From Chloroflexota bacterium (GTDB lineage Bacteria > Chloroflexota > Anaerolineae > 4572-78 > J111), in NCBI GenBank assembly GCA_016860845.1, contig BOKF01000023.1:1-64000 (forward strand): DNA of 64,000 nucleotides. Reading direction: 5' to 3'. Each line of letters starts with the position of its first letter. Within the stretch, counting starts at the first letter, position 1. The notes beneath the pieces are model-generated. The model saw only the letters and a list, made by a program, of their open reading frames with translations. It was not told the origin of the DNA and searched no databases. The translations under genes and the position numbers were made by a program. Positions 1 through 8,526 of the stretch are shown here, in pieces.

Positions 1-1
1 A

Positions 2-139
2 TTAACCACTATATGCTGTACTCGTGAGAAATTTGGCTACCATATGCAGTGGTTGATCCTTCGAGAAATTGGTTTTGCTGAGATAACATGCAAATTTTTC
101 TATTCTAAAGATGCGCTGGAGATCACACGACTCATCTGA
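2..139 (+). CDS. 3' end of a CDS cut by the window edge (unrecognised)
   Basis: An open frame runs from the window edge to a TGA at 137-139 (45 codons), with normal coding composition and an internal ATG at 44. It stops 5 bp before the TTG proposed as the start of the methylase-like gene, which suggests one transcription unit and perhaps translational coupling. The visible C-terminus contains the segment WLILREIGFAEITCKFFYS. I do not recognise the family. It may be Tn7-like cargo. Confidence 0.4.
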   Translation, partial: LTTICCTREKFGYHMQWLILREIGFAEITCKFFYSKDALEITRLI

Positions 140-144
140 CTTCG

Positions 145-1008
145 TTGGCCCAAACCGGTCGGTTGGCTGAGGATACCCTAGAGACCCGGCAGGTCTTTGA
201 ACGGATCCAGTCACGCTACTCACAACCAGCCTCTGCTTCAAAATCAGCAAATGTCTGGCAATATTTCAGTCAGGCTTTCGCCATTTTGCTGGAAAGCGCC
301 GAACCAGGGCTGTGGGGACCGGGCTCATACGGTAATTTTGATGTGGGCTACATGGGACCGGATGTGATTGGGCACACCTACATGCTCTACGCCAGCCCCA
401 ACCAAGCTAAAGCCCAGATATTTACCCCCTGGAATGTGGCCCTGCTCCTGGGGCGCATCAACATCACTTCAGGGGAGCGGCAAGTGCATGATCGCTTGAA
501 ACAAGCCTGTCAGCATCCGGACAATATTTTAGCTCAGGCCACGCTACTGGCCGGGTTAGCCATTGATAACCCCCAGCAGGCCCGGGAGTGGTTCTTCGGC
601 CGGGTGTTACCGGCGGCCTGGCCCACCTACCAACCCATCAGCGTGGGCGACCCGGCTGGGTGTGGCTCAGGGGTTCTGTTGCTGGCAGCTGCGGCCTGCT
701 TTCCCGAATGGGCCGTCCGACTCCGCTGCGTGATCTTCCAGGGGATTGACGTCGATCCCAGCTGTGTCCGACTTGCCAAAATCAACTGCCAGCTGTACGG
801 TCTCAACGGTTACCACCTCAAATTTGCCGAAGCCCTTCAGGCGCTGACCAGCCCGACCAGGCTTGAGTTACCCCCATCCCATAGCGAAGCCTACCGCCAG
901 GCAGTGACGGCCTACAAAAATAAATCTCCAAAATCAGCGCCGGCAACCATGCCCACGTTTGCCGATTTGTTCAGACAGCAATCTACTTCAATGGAACTTG
1001 AAGCTTGA
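145..1008 (+). CDS. N6-DNA-methylase-like protein, apparently without motif IV
   Basis: The 287-aa product resembles the SAM-binding part of class I N6-adenine DNA methylases. It has an IFTPWNVALLLG segment (residues ~91-102), as in the FTP helix before the fold, a motif I of the form GDPAGCGSGVLLLAAA (~173), and the following strand QGIDVDPSCVRLAKIN. The catalytic (N/D)PP(Y/F) motif IV, expected 50-80 residues later, is absent and the protein ends after a basic linker. It may therefore bind DNA or SAM without catalysis, or work with a partner. The start is uncertain: there is no ATG near the N-terminus, TTG at 145 is the first plausible codon, and the frame is open back to 109. It lies convergent to tniQ and is best read as transposon cargo. 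Confidence 0.65.
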   Translation: MAQTGRLAEDTLETRQVFERIQSRYSQPASASKSANVWQYFSQAFAILLESAEPGLWGPGSYGNFDVGYMGPDVIGHTYMLYASPNQAKAQIFTPWNVALLLGRINITSGERQVHDRLKQACQHPDNILAQATLLAGLAIDNPQQAREWFFGRVLPAAWPTYQPISVGDPAGCGSGVLLLAAAACFPEWAVRLRCVIFQGIDVDPSCVRLAKINCQLYGLNGYHLKFAEALQALTSPTRLELPPSHSEAYRQAVTAYKNKSPKSAPATMPTFADLFRQQSTSMELEA

Positions 1009-1028
1009 TCGCAGGACCACCTGGCAAC

Positions 1029-1066
1029 GTCTCAGCGCCAAATTTGACGCTGAGACGGGAGCTTTT
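1029..1066 (+). terminator. Rho-independent terminator after the methylase-like gene
   Basis: A 9-bp perfect stem (GTCTCAGCG at 1029-1037, CGCTGAGAC at 1048-1056) is followed by GGGAGC and a T5 run. It lies between convergent genes and may serve both. Confidence 0.7.
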
Positions 1067-1073
1067 TGGCCGA

Positions 1074-3878
1074 TCAGGTGGTTAGGCCCAGTGCTTGTCG
1101 GGTAGCTTGCCAGGCCCGGCGAACGTGGCGTGCTTTGGCTGCACCGGGAGCAGCTAAACGAGAGATAACCCGATGCAACTTGGGATCAATCCCTTGCTCG
1201 AAAAGGGTCCGGGTGATTTGTTTGACCTGTTCGTCAAGCTGCTGGCGACGTTGCTCACCTCGCTCCCGAACATAGCTTTTGTACCTGGCGGACACCGCCT
1301 GGGTCAGCTCGGGGAAACGACGTTGGATCATGATCAGCGAGTAACCAAATTCGCCCGCCAGCTCCGTCACCGAAATCAGGGTCCGTTCCCCTTTCAAAAT
1401 AGCTTCCAGGGCCGCTTTGGCGGCCTGCTTTTTGTGCTGCTGGTAGGTCAGATACCTGTGCTCAATGATTTGGCACAGATCGGGACAGAGATGCTTGAGG
1501 GTGTTCAAGTGGTAGCCCAATTGCCGACTGACGGTCACCAGGGAAGCGGGTTCGAGACAGGGTTCAGCCAGAACCACTTCCAGTTGCGCCCGCGCCACTT
1601 GCCGCCGGTAGGCTTCATAGCGTTGAAAAAGTTGGTGACAGAGTTCCGGAAAGCAGCTTTGCAGATACCGTTTGTGGTCATAGCCCAATTGACGGGCCAC
1701 CTGGATGGGCAGCAAGGGGGGTGTCTGACCTAAGGCTGCTTCCAATGCGGTCCGAGCCGTGACCAGTTCCTGGTCGCGGTAAATCCGATAGCGATCAATG
1801 ATGATCCGGCTCTTTTCAGGAAATTGGCGCTGCAAGGTCGAAGGGCTGCAGCCCAGCCGGTTGGCGACCTGTGATAAGGAGGGGGATTGGGCCGGAGGGT
1901 CAGCGAGGAGCTGATCCAAATAGGTCTGTCGTCTGTGTCGTTCCGCTTGCCGCTCGGCCTGATGGCGGCGGACCACTTCAGCGTACAACGCTGGCAGCTG
2001 TTTTTTGAGCGAGGCCGGGTCAACCTCAAGCCGCGCCGCCACATCCCGCACGGAAGGGGCTGGCGACTCGGGGGTGGCCAAAATTTGGCGCAGCTGGTCG
2101 GCCAGCCTGACATCTCGCCGGTGGCGGTAAGTGTCTCGCTGCTGCCCTAGTTGCTGGCACAACTCCGGAAATTTTTGCCGTAACAGGCTGATGCTACAGC
2201 CAAGCCGTCGGGAGATTTCAGCCAGTGACAGGGGCGGCACGGTTTCAGCGGCCAGCAGCGCCAAGAACTGGCGCTGTAATTGGAGATGATCCTTCGCTTT
2301 GGGCGTTGGGGAAGTTGTTTTTGGCGAGCGATCCCTGACCGGCGGCGGTTGGTAATGGTGGTAACGTCGGGTCATAGCCTGGCAGAGCGCGGGAAATTTT
2401 CGGTAGAGATAATCGATCTTCTGGTGCAATCGGGTAGCAACCTGACTAATGGATGGCGGGGGCGCCTCATCCGTAGCCAGAATTTCTCGCAGGCCAGCCT
2501 CGACTTGAGCGTCTCGAGTTTCGTAGAACGTTTTGCGTCGGTGGGAGATGGCTCGACACAACTCCGGGCAATTGGCTCTGGCCGTTCTGGGATTGATGTG
2601 GAGGCGATGGGCCACTTCAATCATAGAAGGGGGCGGGGTTTCTTGAGTGTCTAAAATAGCTTGCAGGTCGTTAGCCAGTTTTTCATTGCGTAATTGTCGC
2701 CCCGCCTGCTGCTGCTGCTTGTTTCGCTGGAGAATTTGCTGATACTGCTCCGGGCAATGAGCCTTGATACTGACTGGCGAGATCCCCAATTGCCGGGCCA
2801 CCCGGGCGGCTGAACCCGGCGCAGCGTGAGGGGCAGCCAGGAGATGGGCCAGGTGACGCCCCAACGCCCCTGTTTCGACCGTGATCCTGACCGGGGGCGG
2901 GCTGCTGGCTTCAGGCGGCAAGGGGTCATCAGTCTGACCGGGTTGGGCGATGAGCATATCCAGCACCGAGACGTCAAGCTGATGACAGACCCGAGCCAGC
3001 AAGCCCAGTTGGGGCGGATGACGGCGGTGAATCCAGCCGAAAAATGCACTGGGGGAAAGTCCCATCGCCTGGGCCAGACCCTGCATGCTGCCCGGGGCCG
3101 AGGCCGCCACGCAGCGTTTGAAATTCCGGGCAAACAACGATTGCTCCGCCCTGACCGCCAGGGTGGGGGACGCCGCCAGTAACCGGGCCAGTTGGTCGGT
3201 CAGCCAATGCTGCCCCTGTCGTTCAACTTCACCTGGAGCAGCGTTGAGGGCCAGGGATGACTCGGCGGTCAGTCCCAGCCAGCGCCGACAATATGGGCAG
3301 TAGCCGAGTTTGACCCGGCTGTTGATCAGGCGCAATTGCCGGCCACAATCCGGGTAGGGGCAACGGTCACAGAGCGGCTGCTGATGCTGTGGGCAAAGGA
3401 TGCCTGGCTTCAGGGTCCAGACCAAGGGGATGTAAACGATCTGACCGGCTTGCTGCCACTGGCTGTAACAGGCCGGGCACCAGGCCAGGTACGGACGCAG
3501 CAGGTTTTGAAGGGCCAGAACCTGGTGCCAGGGGTGCATGGTCAGAAAAGCCAGATCATGTCGCCGCGTGAGGGTGGCCAGGGCGGCCAGCGTCAAGGTC
3601 GTCCACCCCTCCAGTCCGTTGAGGTGGTGGCTCTCGATACTAAACTTGTTCCGGGCCGCGGCGGCGCTTTTGTCGACCAGGGGTGCGATCTCCGCAGCCG
3701 CCAGGGTTTCCACCGTGACCCCGTGTGCGTGGGCCAGGCGGGTCAGGTAACTGGTCAGGCTTTCAACAAAGGGGGTGCCAAGGCCCAGAGGCGCCAGTGG
3801 ATACAGCCGACTGCGCGCTGGGAGCGCCAGTGGGGGTGAAGGTTCGACATCATAGGTAGGGAAAGTGTCAACGGTCAT
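1074..3878 (-). CDS. tniQ: TniQ/TnsD-family target-selection protein with a tandem HTH array
   Basis: TniQ/TnsD proteins choose the insertion site of Tn7-like elements and recruit TnsC. The ATG at 3878 is chosen because GGGAGGG lies 7-10 nt upstream and it overlaps tnsC by 11 bp. A TTG 29 codons earlier is also open. In the resulting 934-aa protein the N-terminus is a TniQ domain (~25-135) with zinc-finger pairs C134/C137, C162/H165, C170/C173/C178 and C194/C197. An HTH segment follows at ~265-310. Residues ~337-871 hold about nine repeats of 50-60 aa, each with the pattern (V/I)A.(R/Q)LG, a helix, then (F/C)P.LC..I..RY..Y. The tail (~875-934) has the G.DP...V...L..PG...HVRRAW..A...LGL pattern seen in other long TnsD proteins. 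The repeats look like DNA-reading HTH modules, so targeting of a long specific site is inferred. Confidence 0.88.
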   Translation of the reverse strand: MTVDTFPTYDVEPSPPLALPARSRLYPLAPLGLGTPFVESLTSYLTRLAHAHGVTVETLAAAEIAPLVDKSAAAARNKFSIESHHLNGLEGWTTLTLAALATLTRRHDLAFLTMHPWHQVLALQNLLRPYLAWCPACYSQWQQAGQIVYIPLVWTLKPGILCPQHQQPLCDRCPYPDCGRQLRLINSRVKLGYCPYCRRWLGLTAESSLALNAAPGEVERQGQHWLTDQLARLLAASPTLAVRAEQSLFARNFKRCVAASAPGSMQGLAQAMGLSPSAFFGWIHRRHPPQLGLLARVCHQLDVSVLDMLIAQPGQTDDPLPPEASSPPPVRITVETGALGRHLAHLLAAPHAAPGSAARVARQLGISPVSIKAHCPEQYQQILQRNKQQQQAGRQLRNEKLANDLQAILDTQETPPPSMIEVAHRLHINPRTARANCPELCRAISHRRKTFYETRDAQVEAGLREILATDEAPPPSISQVATRLHQKIDYLYRKFPALCQAMTRRYHHYQPPPVRDRSPKTTSPTPKAKDHLQLQRQFLALLAAETVPPLSLAEISRRLGCSISLLRQKFPELCQQLGQQRDTYRHRRDVRLADQLRQILATPESPAPSVRDVAARLEVDPASLKKQLPALYAEVVRRHQAERQAERHRRQTYLDQLLADPPAQSPSLSQVANRLGCSPSTLQRQFPEKSRIIIDRYRIYRDQELVTARTALEAALGQTPPLLPIQVARQLGYDHKRYLQSCFPELCHQLFQRYEAYRRQVARAQLEVVLAEPCLEPASLVTVSRQLGYHLNTLKHLCPDLCQIIEHRYLTYQQHKKQAAKAALEAILKGERTLISVTELAGEFGYSLIMIQRRFPELTQAVSARYKSYVRERGEQRRQQLDEQVKQITRTLFEQGIDPKLHRVISRLAAPGAAKARHVRRAWQATRQALGLTT

Positions 3879-4998
3879 GCGCCTGCCCTCCCACGGCGTC
3901 CCGGACTGGACGGCGTTCCCCGATCCGGCGCTTTTGGCGGCTGGGTGAGTCCGGTTTAGCTTCAACCGAAGCGGGGGCCAGGCCCAGGGCCGCTCGAATT
4001 TGGCCCTGTTTTTCGGCCAGTTCGGTCCATTTGCGTTCCCCTTCCCTGATTTCGCGGGCGATGTTGAGCAACCGATCTGGTGAGATGGCGCACCGCTGCA
4101 GCAGTCGGTCGGTCAGGATTTGCGGTTGCTGCTCCAGCGCCGCGGCCAGGCTGTTGCCCAGCCACAGCTTGAGAATGCCGACACACCCGGCTGAATTTTC
4201 ATACAAGTAATCCCAGCGTGGGGCCAGATCGGGCGCTTCCAGGAGGGGCAGATGCTGTTGAAACGTCTTCAGCACCATTTTGAAGGCGCGGATATCCTCA
4301 TCACAGTCGGGCTGATACCGGGAAAAGGCCACGTGGTAACTGCGGTGACTGAGTTGGTCATTGAGATTAGTCAGGTTCAACAGTTCGTAAGTGCCGATGA
4401 GCACCAGCACGATCTCGCTCCGGTTGGCCAGCGACTTGATGGCATCCATCTGATCCTGTAGCCGCCGTGAGCCGGCAATTTTCTGCAGATGGTGAGCATC
4501 GTCAATGAGGAAGGCCGTCGGACGGCGATGATGCAAGCCTTGCTCCAGGGCCTGGCGCAGCGTGCGCAGGTTGGGTTTGGCCTGACGGATCAACTGCCCA
4601 TCAAGCTGGGTCGCGTCGACCACTTTGTGATCAATCAGCGGTTCAGCCAGGCTGCCCAGGGCCCGTTGGTAAAAATCGTGCCAGTCGAAATTGCCCTGTT
4701 CGGGGGCCACAGCTTCCACACTAACCAGGGGCATTCGCCCCGGGTCCTGAGCCAACTCCGACTGCAACTCATCGGTCAAAGCCCGCTCAAGTCCGCGCCG
4801 GAGGGTGGTCTTGCCCACCCCGGTTGGCCCAAAGACCAGGATGAGCCGCCCCTGGCTGGCGTAGCGGATCGCATGCTTGACTTCCCGGTCAATCTCGACC
4901 AGGCGGGGGTGGGCCACAATTTTGTGGTAAAAATATCGCCAGCGAACCCGGTCAGGTTGCGCTAACAGTTCTGTGGGAAAACAATCCTGGTTCGACAT
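3868..4998 (-). CDS. tnsC: TnsC-like AAA+ ATPase, transposition regulator
   Basis: The 376-aa product is an AAA+ ATPase of the TnsC/TniB group, which links the target-selection protein to the transposase and signals target choice through ATP. Visible are Walker A GPTGVGKTT (57-65), Walker B AFLIDDAHH (162-170) and a sensor-type strand LVLIGTY. The C-terminal ~60 residues are basic and would contact TniQ or TnsB, by analogy. It starts 15 bp after the end of tnsAB and its 3' end overlaps the chosen tniQ start, so the three genes form one operon transcribed leftward from the transposon end. Confidence 0.9.
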   Translation of the reverse strand: MSNQDCFPTELLAQPDRVRWRYFYHKIVAHPRLVEIDREVKHAIRYASQGRLILVFGPTGVGKTTLRRGLERALTDELQSELAQDPGRMPLVSVEAVAPEQGNFDWHDFYQRALGSLAEPLIDHKVVDATQLDGQLIRQAKPNLRTLRQALEQGLHHRRPTAFLIDDAHHLQKIAGSRRLQDQMDAIKSLANRSEIVLVLIGTYELLNLTNLNDQLSHRSYHVAFSRYQPDCDEDIRAFKMVLKTFQQHLPLLEAPDLAPRWDYLYENSAGCVGILKLWLGNSLAAALEQQPQILTDRLLQRCAISPDRLLNIAREIREGERKWTELAEKQGQIRAALGLAPASVEAKPDSPSRQKRRIGERRPVRDAVGGQAHDR

Positions 4999-5013
4999 CG
5001 TGGCTCGCTCCGG

Positions 5014-7719
5014 CTAGACCTGGTAATCGGCCAGGGGCGTCAAGCGTTCATCATCGTTGGCGGGTCCGACCCCCTGCTCCGGCTCATCATCGGGCGGATC
5101 AACCGGTTCAGCGACGCTCGGCGCCTCCGGTGCGGCCTTCAGGGGCGGCTGATTGATCAGAGCTACCACTTGTTTTCCTTCCGCGGCACTCAGCAACTGA
5201 GCTTGCATAGCCTCTTCTTGCTCCAAAGATTCGATGAACTCGGCAATGTGACGGGCGGTAATCAGCAATTGCCGACTGTGGCGCTGGTAGCGGGCGCGCA
5301 GTTCGCTGGTAGCCAGTTTCAACTCAACCTCGGTTCGGCCCCGCAGCCGCGCGTAATATTCCGAGATACAGCGCACCCAGCGGCCTTGCACAAAAGCGTA
5401 AGCCAGGCCCACATCAAACGGATCGTAGCGCACCGGCACCGAGCGGTGAGCCACCTCGGCCTGGCGGAAATCGTTGGTCCAGTAGTAGATGTAGTTCACT
5501 TTCACCCCCCGATTGGCATCGACCTTGGCCGTTCCTTTGCGGGTGGTGGGCAGGGTGCGCAGCTGAAATTCGCTCTCATACGGAATGACCCGATGCGCCC
5601 GCTCGCCCCCTTGTTTCAGACCCTGGGCAAACGCTTCACGCGGGGTCTGGCCCAGGGCGGGGTGCTCGATGGTCTCGTAAACCTCATAGGCCCACTCCCG
5701 TAAGCGCAGATACAGGCGAGGCAAGGTCCACTGGGCCTGTTCTTTGGGATTGACTGCTTTACTCACCTGGCGGGCGTGGCGCATGACCTGGGTGTTGCCC
5801 AGTAAATTGTAGACAAAGCGGGTGTTGGTCGTGCCAAACAATCGCTCGCAGATCGAGCCAAAGCGCCCCTTACTAGGGGGACGGCTCTTCTTGGTGCATT
5901 CGTAAAAAGCCATCAGCGTTTCAAAGTAGACGCTGCCAAACTCTGACCCCCCGTCGACCACCAAGATCTGGGGTAGGCGTTGGTGTCGCCGCACGCATTC
6001 GCGCAAGACCATCATGCAGGAACGGTAGCTGGGCGGCTCAAAGGTCAGATACACCGCCAGCAACCGGCGGGAAAACGCATCGCTCAGAAAGGTCGCCCAG
6101 GGACGGCCCAGGTTGCGCCCCGTGGTGGAATGCACCAGTTCAATATCGAGTTGGGTGTGATCCAGGTGACCGATTTCAAAGGGGCGGTCCCCGTGACGGG
6201 GGGTCGTCATTTCTAGTTCCCAGTAGAACATCGTGTGCGGGTAAGCCCGGCGCCGGCCCTCCCGCTTTTTGATTTGCGCCTCGGCTGGTCGTTGGCTGAT
6301 GGCGGTGGCAAAGGTTTTGTAGCTGGGCGCTGGGACGCCCTGCCGCTCGCAGGCCAGCATCAACTCGCCGTAGACCTCGTACTTAAGTTTTTGTTTGAGA
6401 CTCTCGTAGTTGTGCTCGATGAACTCATGGATCAGACCCCAGGTCCCCGGCGGCAGTTTGGGCGTCCGATTACCCGAGTGATGCGACTGCGGCAGCAGGC
6501 CCACAAAGCCACACTGGTGCAGCCGCTGAGCCTGGCGATATTTGCCGACCCAATCGTAGACGGTGCGCCGGGGCGTCGAACCAGCCCCAGGCAACTCTCC
6601 GTTCAGCACCGGCCGGATGATCTGGTAGCGCTGGTTGGCGACTTTCAAATCTTCCGGGCTGGCCAGAGCTAACAACGCTTGCGCCTCGTCACTAAGGTCC
6701 GTTTCGAGCCGTTCCGCTGAACCGACGATGTCGCCCTTGGCTACCAGGCTCTTGAATTCGGTCGGCGAAAGTTTGACGATGTTTCGCTCCGCGGACCGCA
6801 GCCACAGTTCGGTCTCGCCTACGTTGATGAGGGTCCACGCTTTGCCATCCCACTGCAGGCTGGCCTCGACTTCGAGCTTGACGGTCTGAAAACCGCCGAT
6901 CGGTTCCTCACTCATCGTCTCCGGCAGGACCACAAAGACCTGAGCCGTCCATTGATCACAAAAAAGCCGAACCTGATCAGGTTCGGCCAGAGCTGCTCCG
7001 CGTAGATCGGCATAGATCTGCCCATCGGTGATCAAACGGTAGATATCGTCCCGGCTCACCTCTGGCAGACATTGAAAAAGGTGGTTTAGTTTGAGCCCCG
7101 GTTCAGCCTTTACCAACCGGTACACCCTCTCCCGAATTTTCTCTGCAACCCCCGGCCCATCTTCCCGCAGGTAGTCTTGCAGAAAGATCAAGTTGCGTTG
7201 AAAAATCCAATTGATCTCGGCCGATGAACGCAGCCGGTAGTACAAGCCAAACTGGGCGGCGTATCGTTCGCCGGGCGGACACCGCCAGCAGCCTGCCTCA
7301 TCTTTGACATACCGCTCGGGCATCTGCTCGGCCAGGTGAGGCAACTCCGCCTCAGTTTTGCACTCCTCCCACCCGGCCTCGTCCTGGCGCAGCACAAAGA
7401 AATCGGGCGTGTGCAACACCCCCACTTGGCGGCCGTTCTTGGCCTGGTATTCTAGTTTGATGACCGAGGGCTGGTCGTAGTATTCCAACACGGCCTCGTC
7501 GTATTCCATCTCGTAAACGAAGGCCAGTTCATTGCGATGGCTCTCTGCCTGAATGACCACGCCCATTTTCCGGCTGGGGTAGCGCACCGCCACATTTTTG
7601 GCCGAACTCCGCACCCGGCGCATGGGCGGCGAGCTGCGGATGGTGTTGAGCACTGTCCGGGCTGCCTCGGACAGACCCAGGTGCTGACAATATTGGCTGA
7701 CTTGATCTTGCGTTAGCAT
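5014..7719 (-). CDS. tnsAB: TnsA-TnsB fusion transposase
   Basis: The 901-aa protein joins the TnsA endonuclease, which cuts the 5' ends, to the TnsB DDE transposase, which cuts and joins the 3' ends. This allows cut-and-paste transposition. TnsA part: ESHRNELA (E59/E64), HTPDFF (D106) and the ECK pair E119/K121 form the restriction-endonuclease-like E-D-(E/Q)xK site, followed by a TnsA C-terminal-type segment to ~240. TnsB part: HTH region ~385-480, then the RNase H fold with D520 (GHLDHTQLD), D589 (VVDGGSEF) and E625 (ICERLFG), a D-35-E spacing, and a beta-barrel-like region (~740-800). The ATG at 7719 has GGAGG 6 nt upstream. Separate tnsA and tnsB genes are the Tn7 state; fusions are known in several other Tn7-like lineages, including type I-B CAST elements, but nothing CRISPR-related is seen here. 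Confidence 0.92.
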   Translation of the reverse strand: MLTQDQVSQYCQHLGLSEAARTVLNTIRSSPPMRRVRSSAKNVAVRYPSRKMGVVIQAESHRNELAFVYEMEYDEAVLEYYDQPSVIKLEYQAKNGRQVGVLHTPDFFVLRQDEAGWEECKTEAELPHLAEQMPERYVKDEAGCWRCPPGERYAAQFGLYYRLRSSAEINWIFQRNLIFLQDYLREDGPGVAEKIRERVYRLVKAEPGLKLNHLFQCLPEVSRDDIYRLITDGQIYADLRGAALAEPDQVRLFCDQWTAQVFVVLPETMSEEPIGGFQTVKLEVEASLQWDGKAWTLINVGETELWLRSAERNIVKLSPTEFKSLVAKGDIVGSAERLETDLSDEAQALLALASPEDLKVANQRYQIIRPVLNGELPGAGSTPRRTVYDWVGKYRQAQRLHQCGFVGLLPQSHHSGNRTPKLPPGTWGLIHEFIEHNYESLKQKLKYEVYGELMLACERQGVPAPSYKTFATAISQRPAEAQIKKREGRRRAYPHTMFYWELEMTTPRHGDRPFEIGHLDHTQLDIELVHSTTGRNLGRPWATFLSDAFSRRLLAVYLTFEPPSYRSCMMVLRECVRRHQRLPQILVVDGGSEFGSVYFETLMAFYECTKKSRPPSKGRFGSICERLFGTTNTRFVYNLLGNTQVMRHARQVSKAVNPKEQAQWTLPRLYLRLREWAYEVYETIEHPALGQTPREAFAQGLKQGGERAHRVIPYESEFQLRTLPTTRKGTAKVDANRGVKVNYIYYWTNDFRQAEVAHRSVPVRYDPFDVGLAYAFVQGRWVRCISEYYARLRGRTEVELKLATSELRARYQRHSRQLLITARHIAEFIESLEQEEAMQAQLLSAAEGKQVVALINQPPLKAAPEAPSVAEPVDPPDDEPEQGVGPANDDERLTPLADYQV

Positions 7720-7771
7720 AGCTTACCTCCATTGGTTTGATTAAATTTGTCCCTGTTTTTCAGGGTACTCT

Positions 7772-7925
7772 GGGCAAGACTATGCTTCTATTTTTCACTC
7801 CCGGCAAAACTATGCTGCCAGGACCCTTTACTTTACCCCCATTTTGTTCTAAAATTGACTTGAAAATCGGCGATTTTGGGCAAACCTATGCTTCCATTCC
7901 CTGCAAAACTTTGGGTTAAGTCACA
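7772..7925 (+). repeat. Transposon right end with TnsB-type binding repeats
   Basis: Three 17-bp repeats GGGCAAGACTATGCTTC (7772-7788), CGGCAAAACTATGCTGC (7802-7818) and GGGCAAACCTATGCTTC (7878-7894), plus a weaker fourth, CTGCAAAACTTTGGGTT (7901-7917), all point the same way just upstream of tnsAB. On the minus strand the end would begin TGTGACTTAACCC at 7925, the TGT rule of Tn7 and Mu ends, with the weak repeat starting 8 bp inside. The repeats probably also overlap the tnsAB promoter, allowing autoregulation; this is inferred. Confidence 0.7.
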
Positions 7926-8158
7926 ACGGTTTAAGGCTGCATGTAGCCGCTTTGGAAGCGATCCAAGCTTATCAAAAGCGCCAGAATCGTCTTTTGGCCG
8001 CGCCCAAACCCACTGGAGAGATAGTGGCCGAAGGCATCACCTCTGGTCAAACCCTCGACTGGTCTAACCCGCCTCATCCCCGCACGCCTGCGCCGTATAC
8101 TTATGAAAGTATGTTCCGGCGAGCTGCTCATTCACTTGAACAGGTGGTGGTCCAGTAG
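7926..8158 (+). pseudogene. Truncated reading frame abutting the transposon end
   Basis: A frame with coding-like composition runs from the inferred element boundary to a TAG at 8156-8158 (about 77 codons) with no convincing own start; TTG at 7952 is the first alternative start codon. It contains ALEAIQAYQKRQNRLLAAPK and ends with a proline-rich stretch and SLEQVVVQ. I do not recognise the family. The simplest reading is the 3' part of a gene interrupted by insertion, or whose 5' part lies beyond the element's left end. Confidence 0.4.
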
Positions 8159-8179
8159 AAATTTACATAAAACTGGGTA

Positions 8180-8208
8180 TTGACAATAGATTAATAGCCT
8201 GCTAAACT
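8180..8208 (+). promoter_or_regulatory. Sigma-70-type promoter
   Basis: TTGACA (8180-8185), a 17-bp spacer and TAAACT (8203-8208) form a good −35/−10 pair. The next gene downstream starts at 8527, leaving a leader of about 310 nt that holds a hairpin at 8317-8337 (GGCGATTT paired with AAATCGCC) and GC-rich DNA. No known riboswitch was recognised. Confidence 0.5.
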
Positions 8209-8526
8209 AATAATATAGGTAACTAAATTTTATCTAACCCCACAATTTACCCCTTTTAATTCCAATCTAATTGAGAAGCGGTAACACCGGCGCAACGGGG
8301 CACTCGCGAGCGGACAGGCGATTTAGCAAAAATCGCCTCAGTCAGGCGTTGCTTGGCGTGGTCGTTTTTGCTGGTTCGATGCCTCTTTTCGCAAATGGGG
8401 TCGGCGCCTGCCGGCTTGTTTGTTATTCCTCCATCCTCTCGACAAGGAGGTAACCCATCTACACATAACTTCAATCTTTTTCATTCTATGAAATTTCCAG
8501 GCTGAAGCCTGGTAAGGAGCTTAACG

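Larger units (their letters stand above)
1..7925 (-). mobile_element. Tn7-like transposon, tnsA-proximal end and part of the cargo
   Basis: The segment holds the three-gene core of a Tn7-like element read leftward (tnsAB fusion, tnsC, tniQ/tnsD). It ends on the right with four TnsB-type repeats and a probable ACA terminus at 7925. As in Tn7, the genes start next to one end and cargo lies at the far side, here a methylase-like gene and a gene cut by the window edge. The left end is outside the window, so the target duplication (5 bp expected, ACGGT following 7925) cannot be tested. No Cas gene or CRISPR array is visible in the part shown. Confidence 0.8.

Noticed and set aside
1..7925. A CRISPR-associated transposon
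   Set aside because: The TnsAB-TnsC-TniQ layout would fit, but no repeat-spacer array, Cas12k or Cascade gene is present in the visible part, and the long HTH array argues for protein-guided targeting. The unseen left part keeps the question open.
8271..8460. A riboswitch (for example c-di-GMP) in the leader of the 8527 gene
   Set aside because: A hairpin is present but no known aptamer consensus could be matched by eye on either strand.
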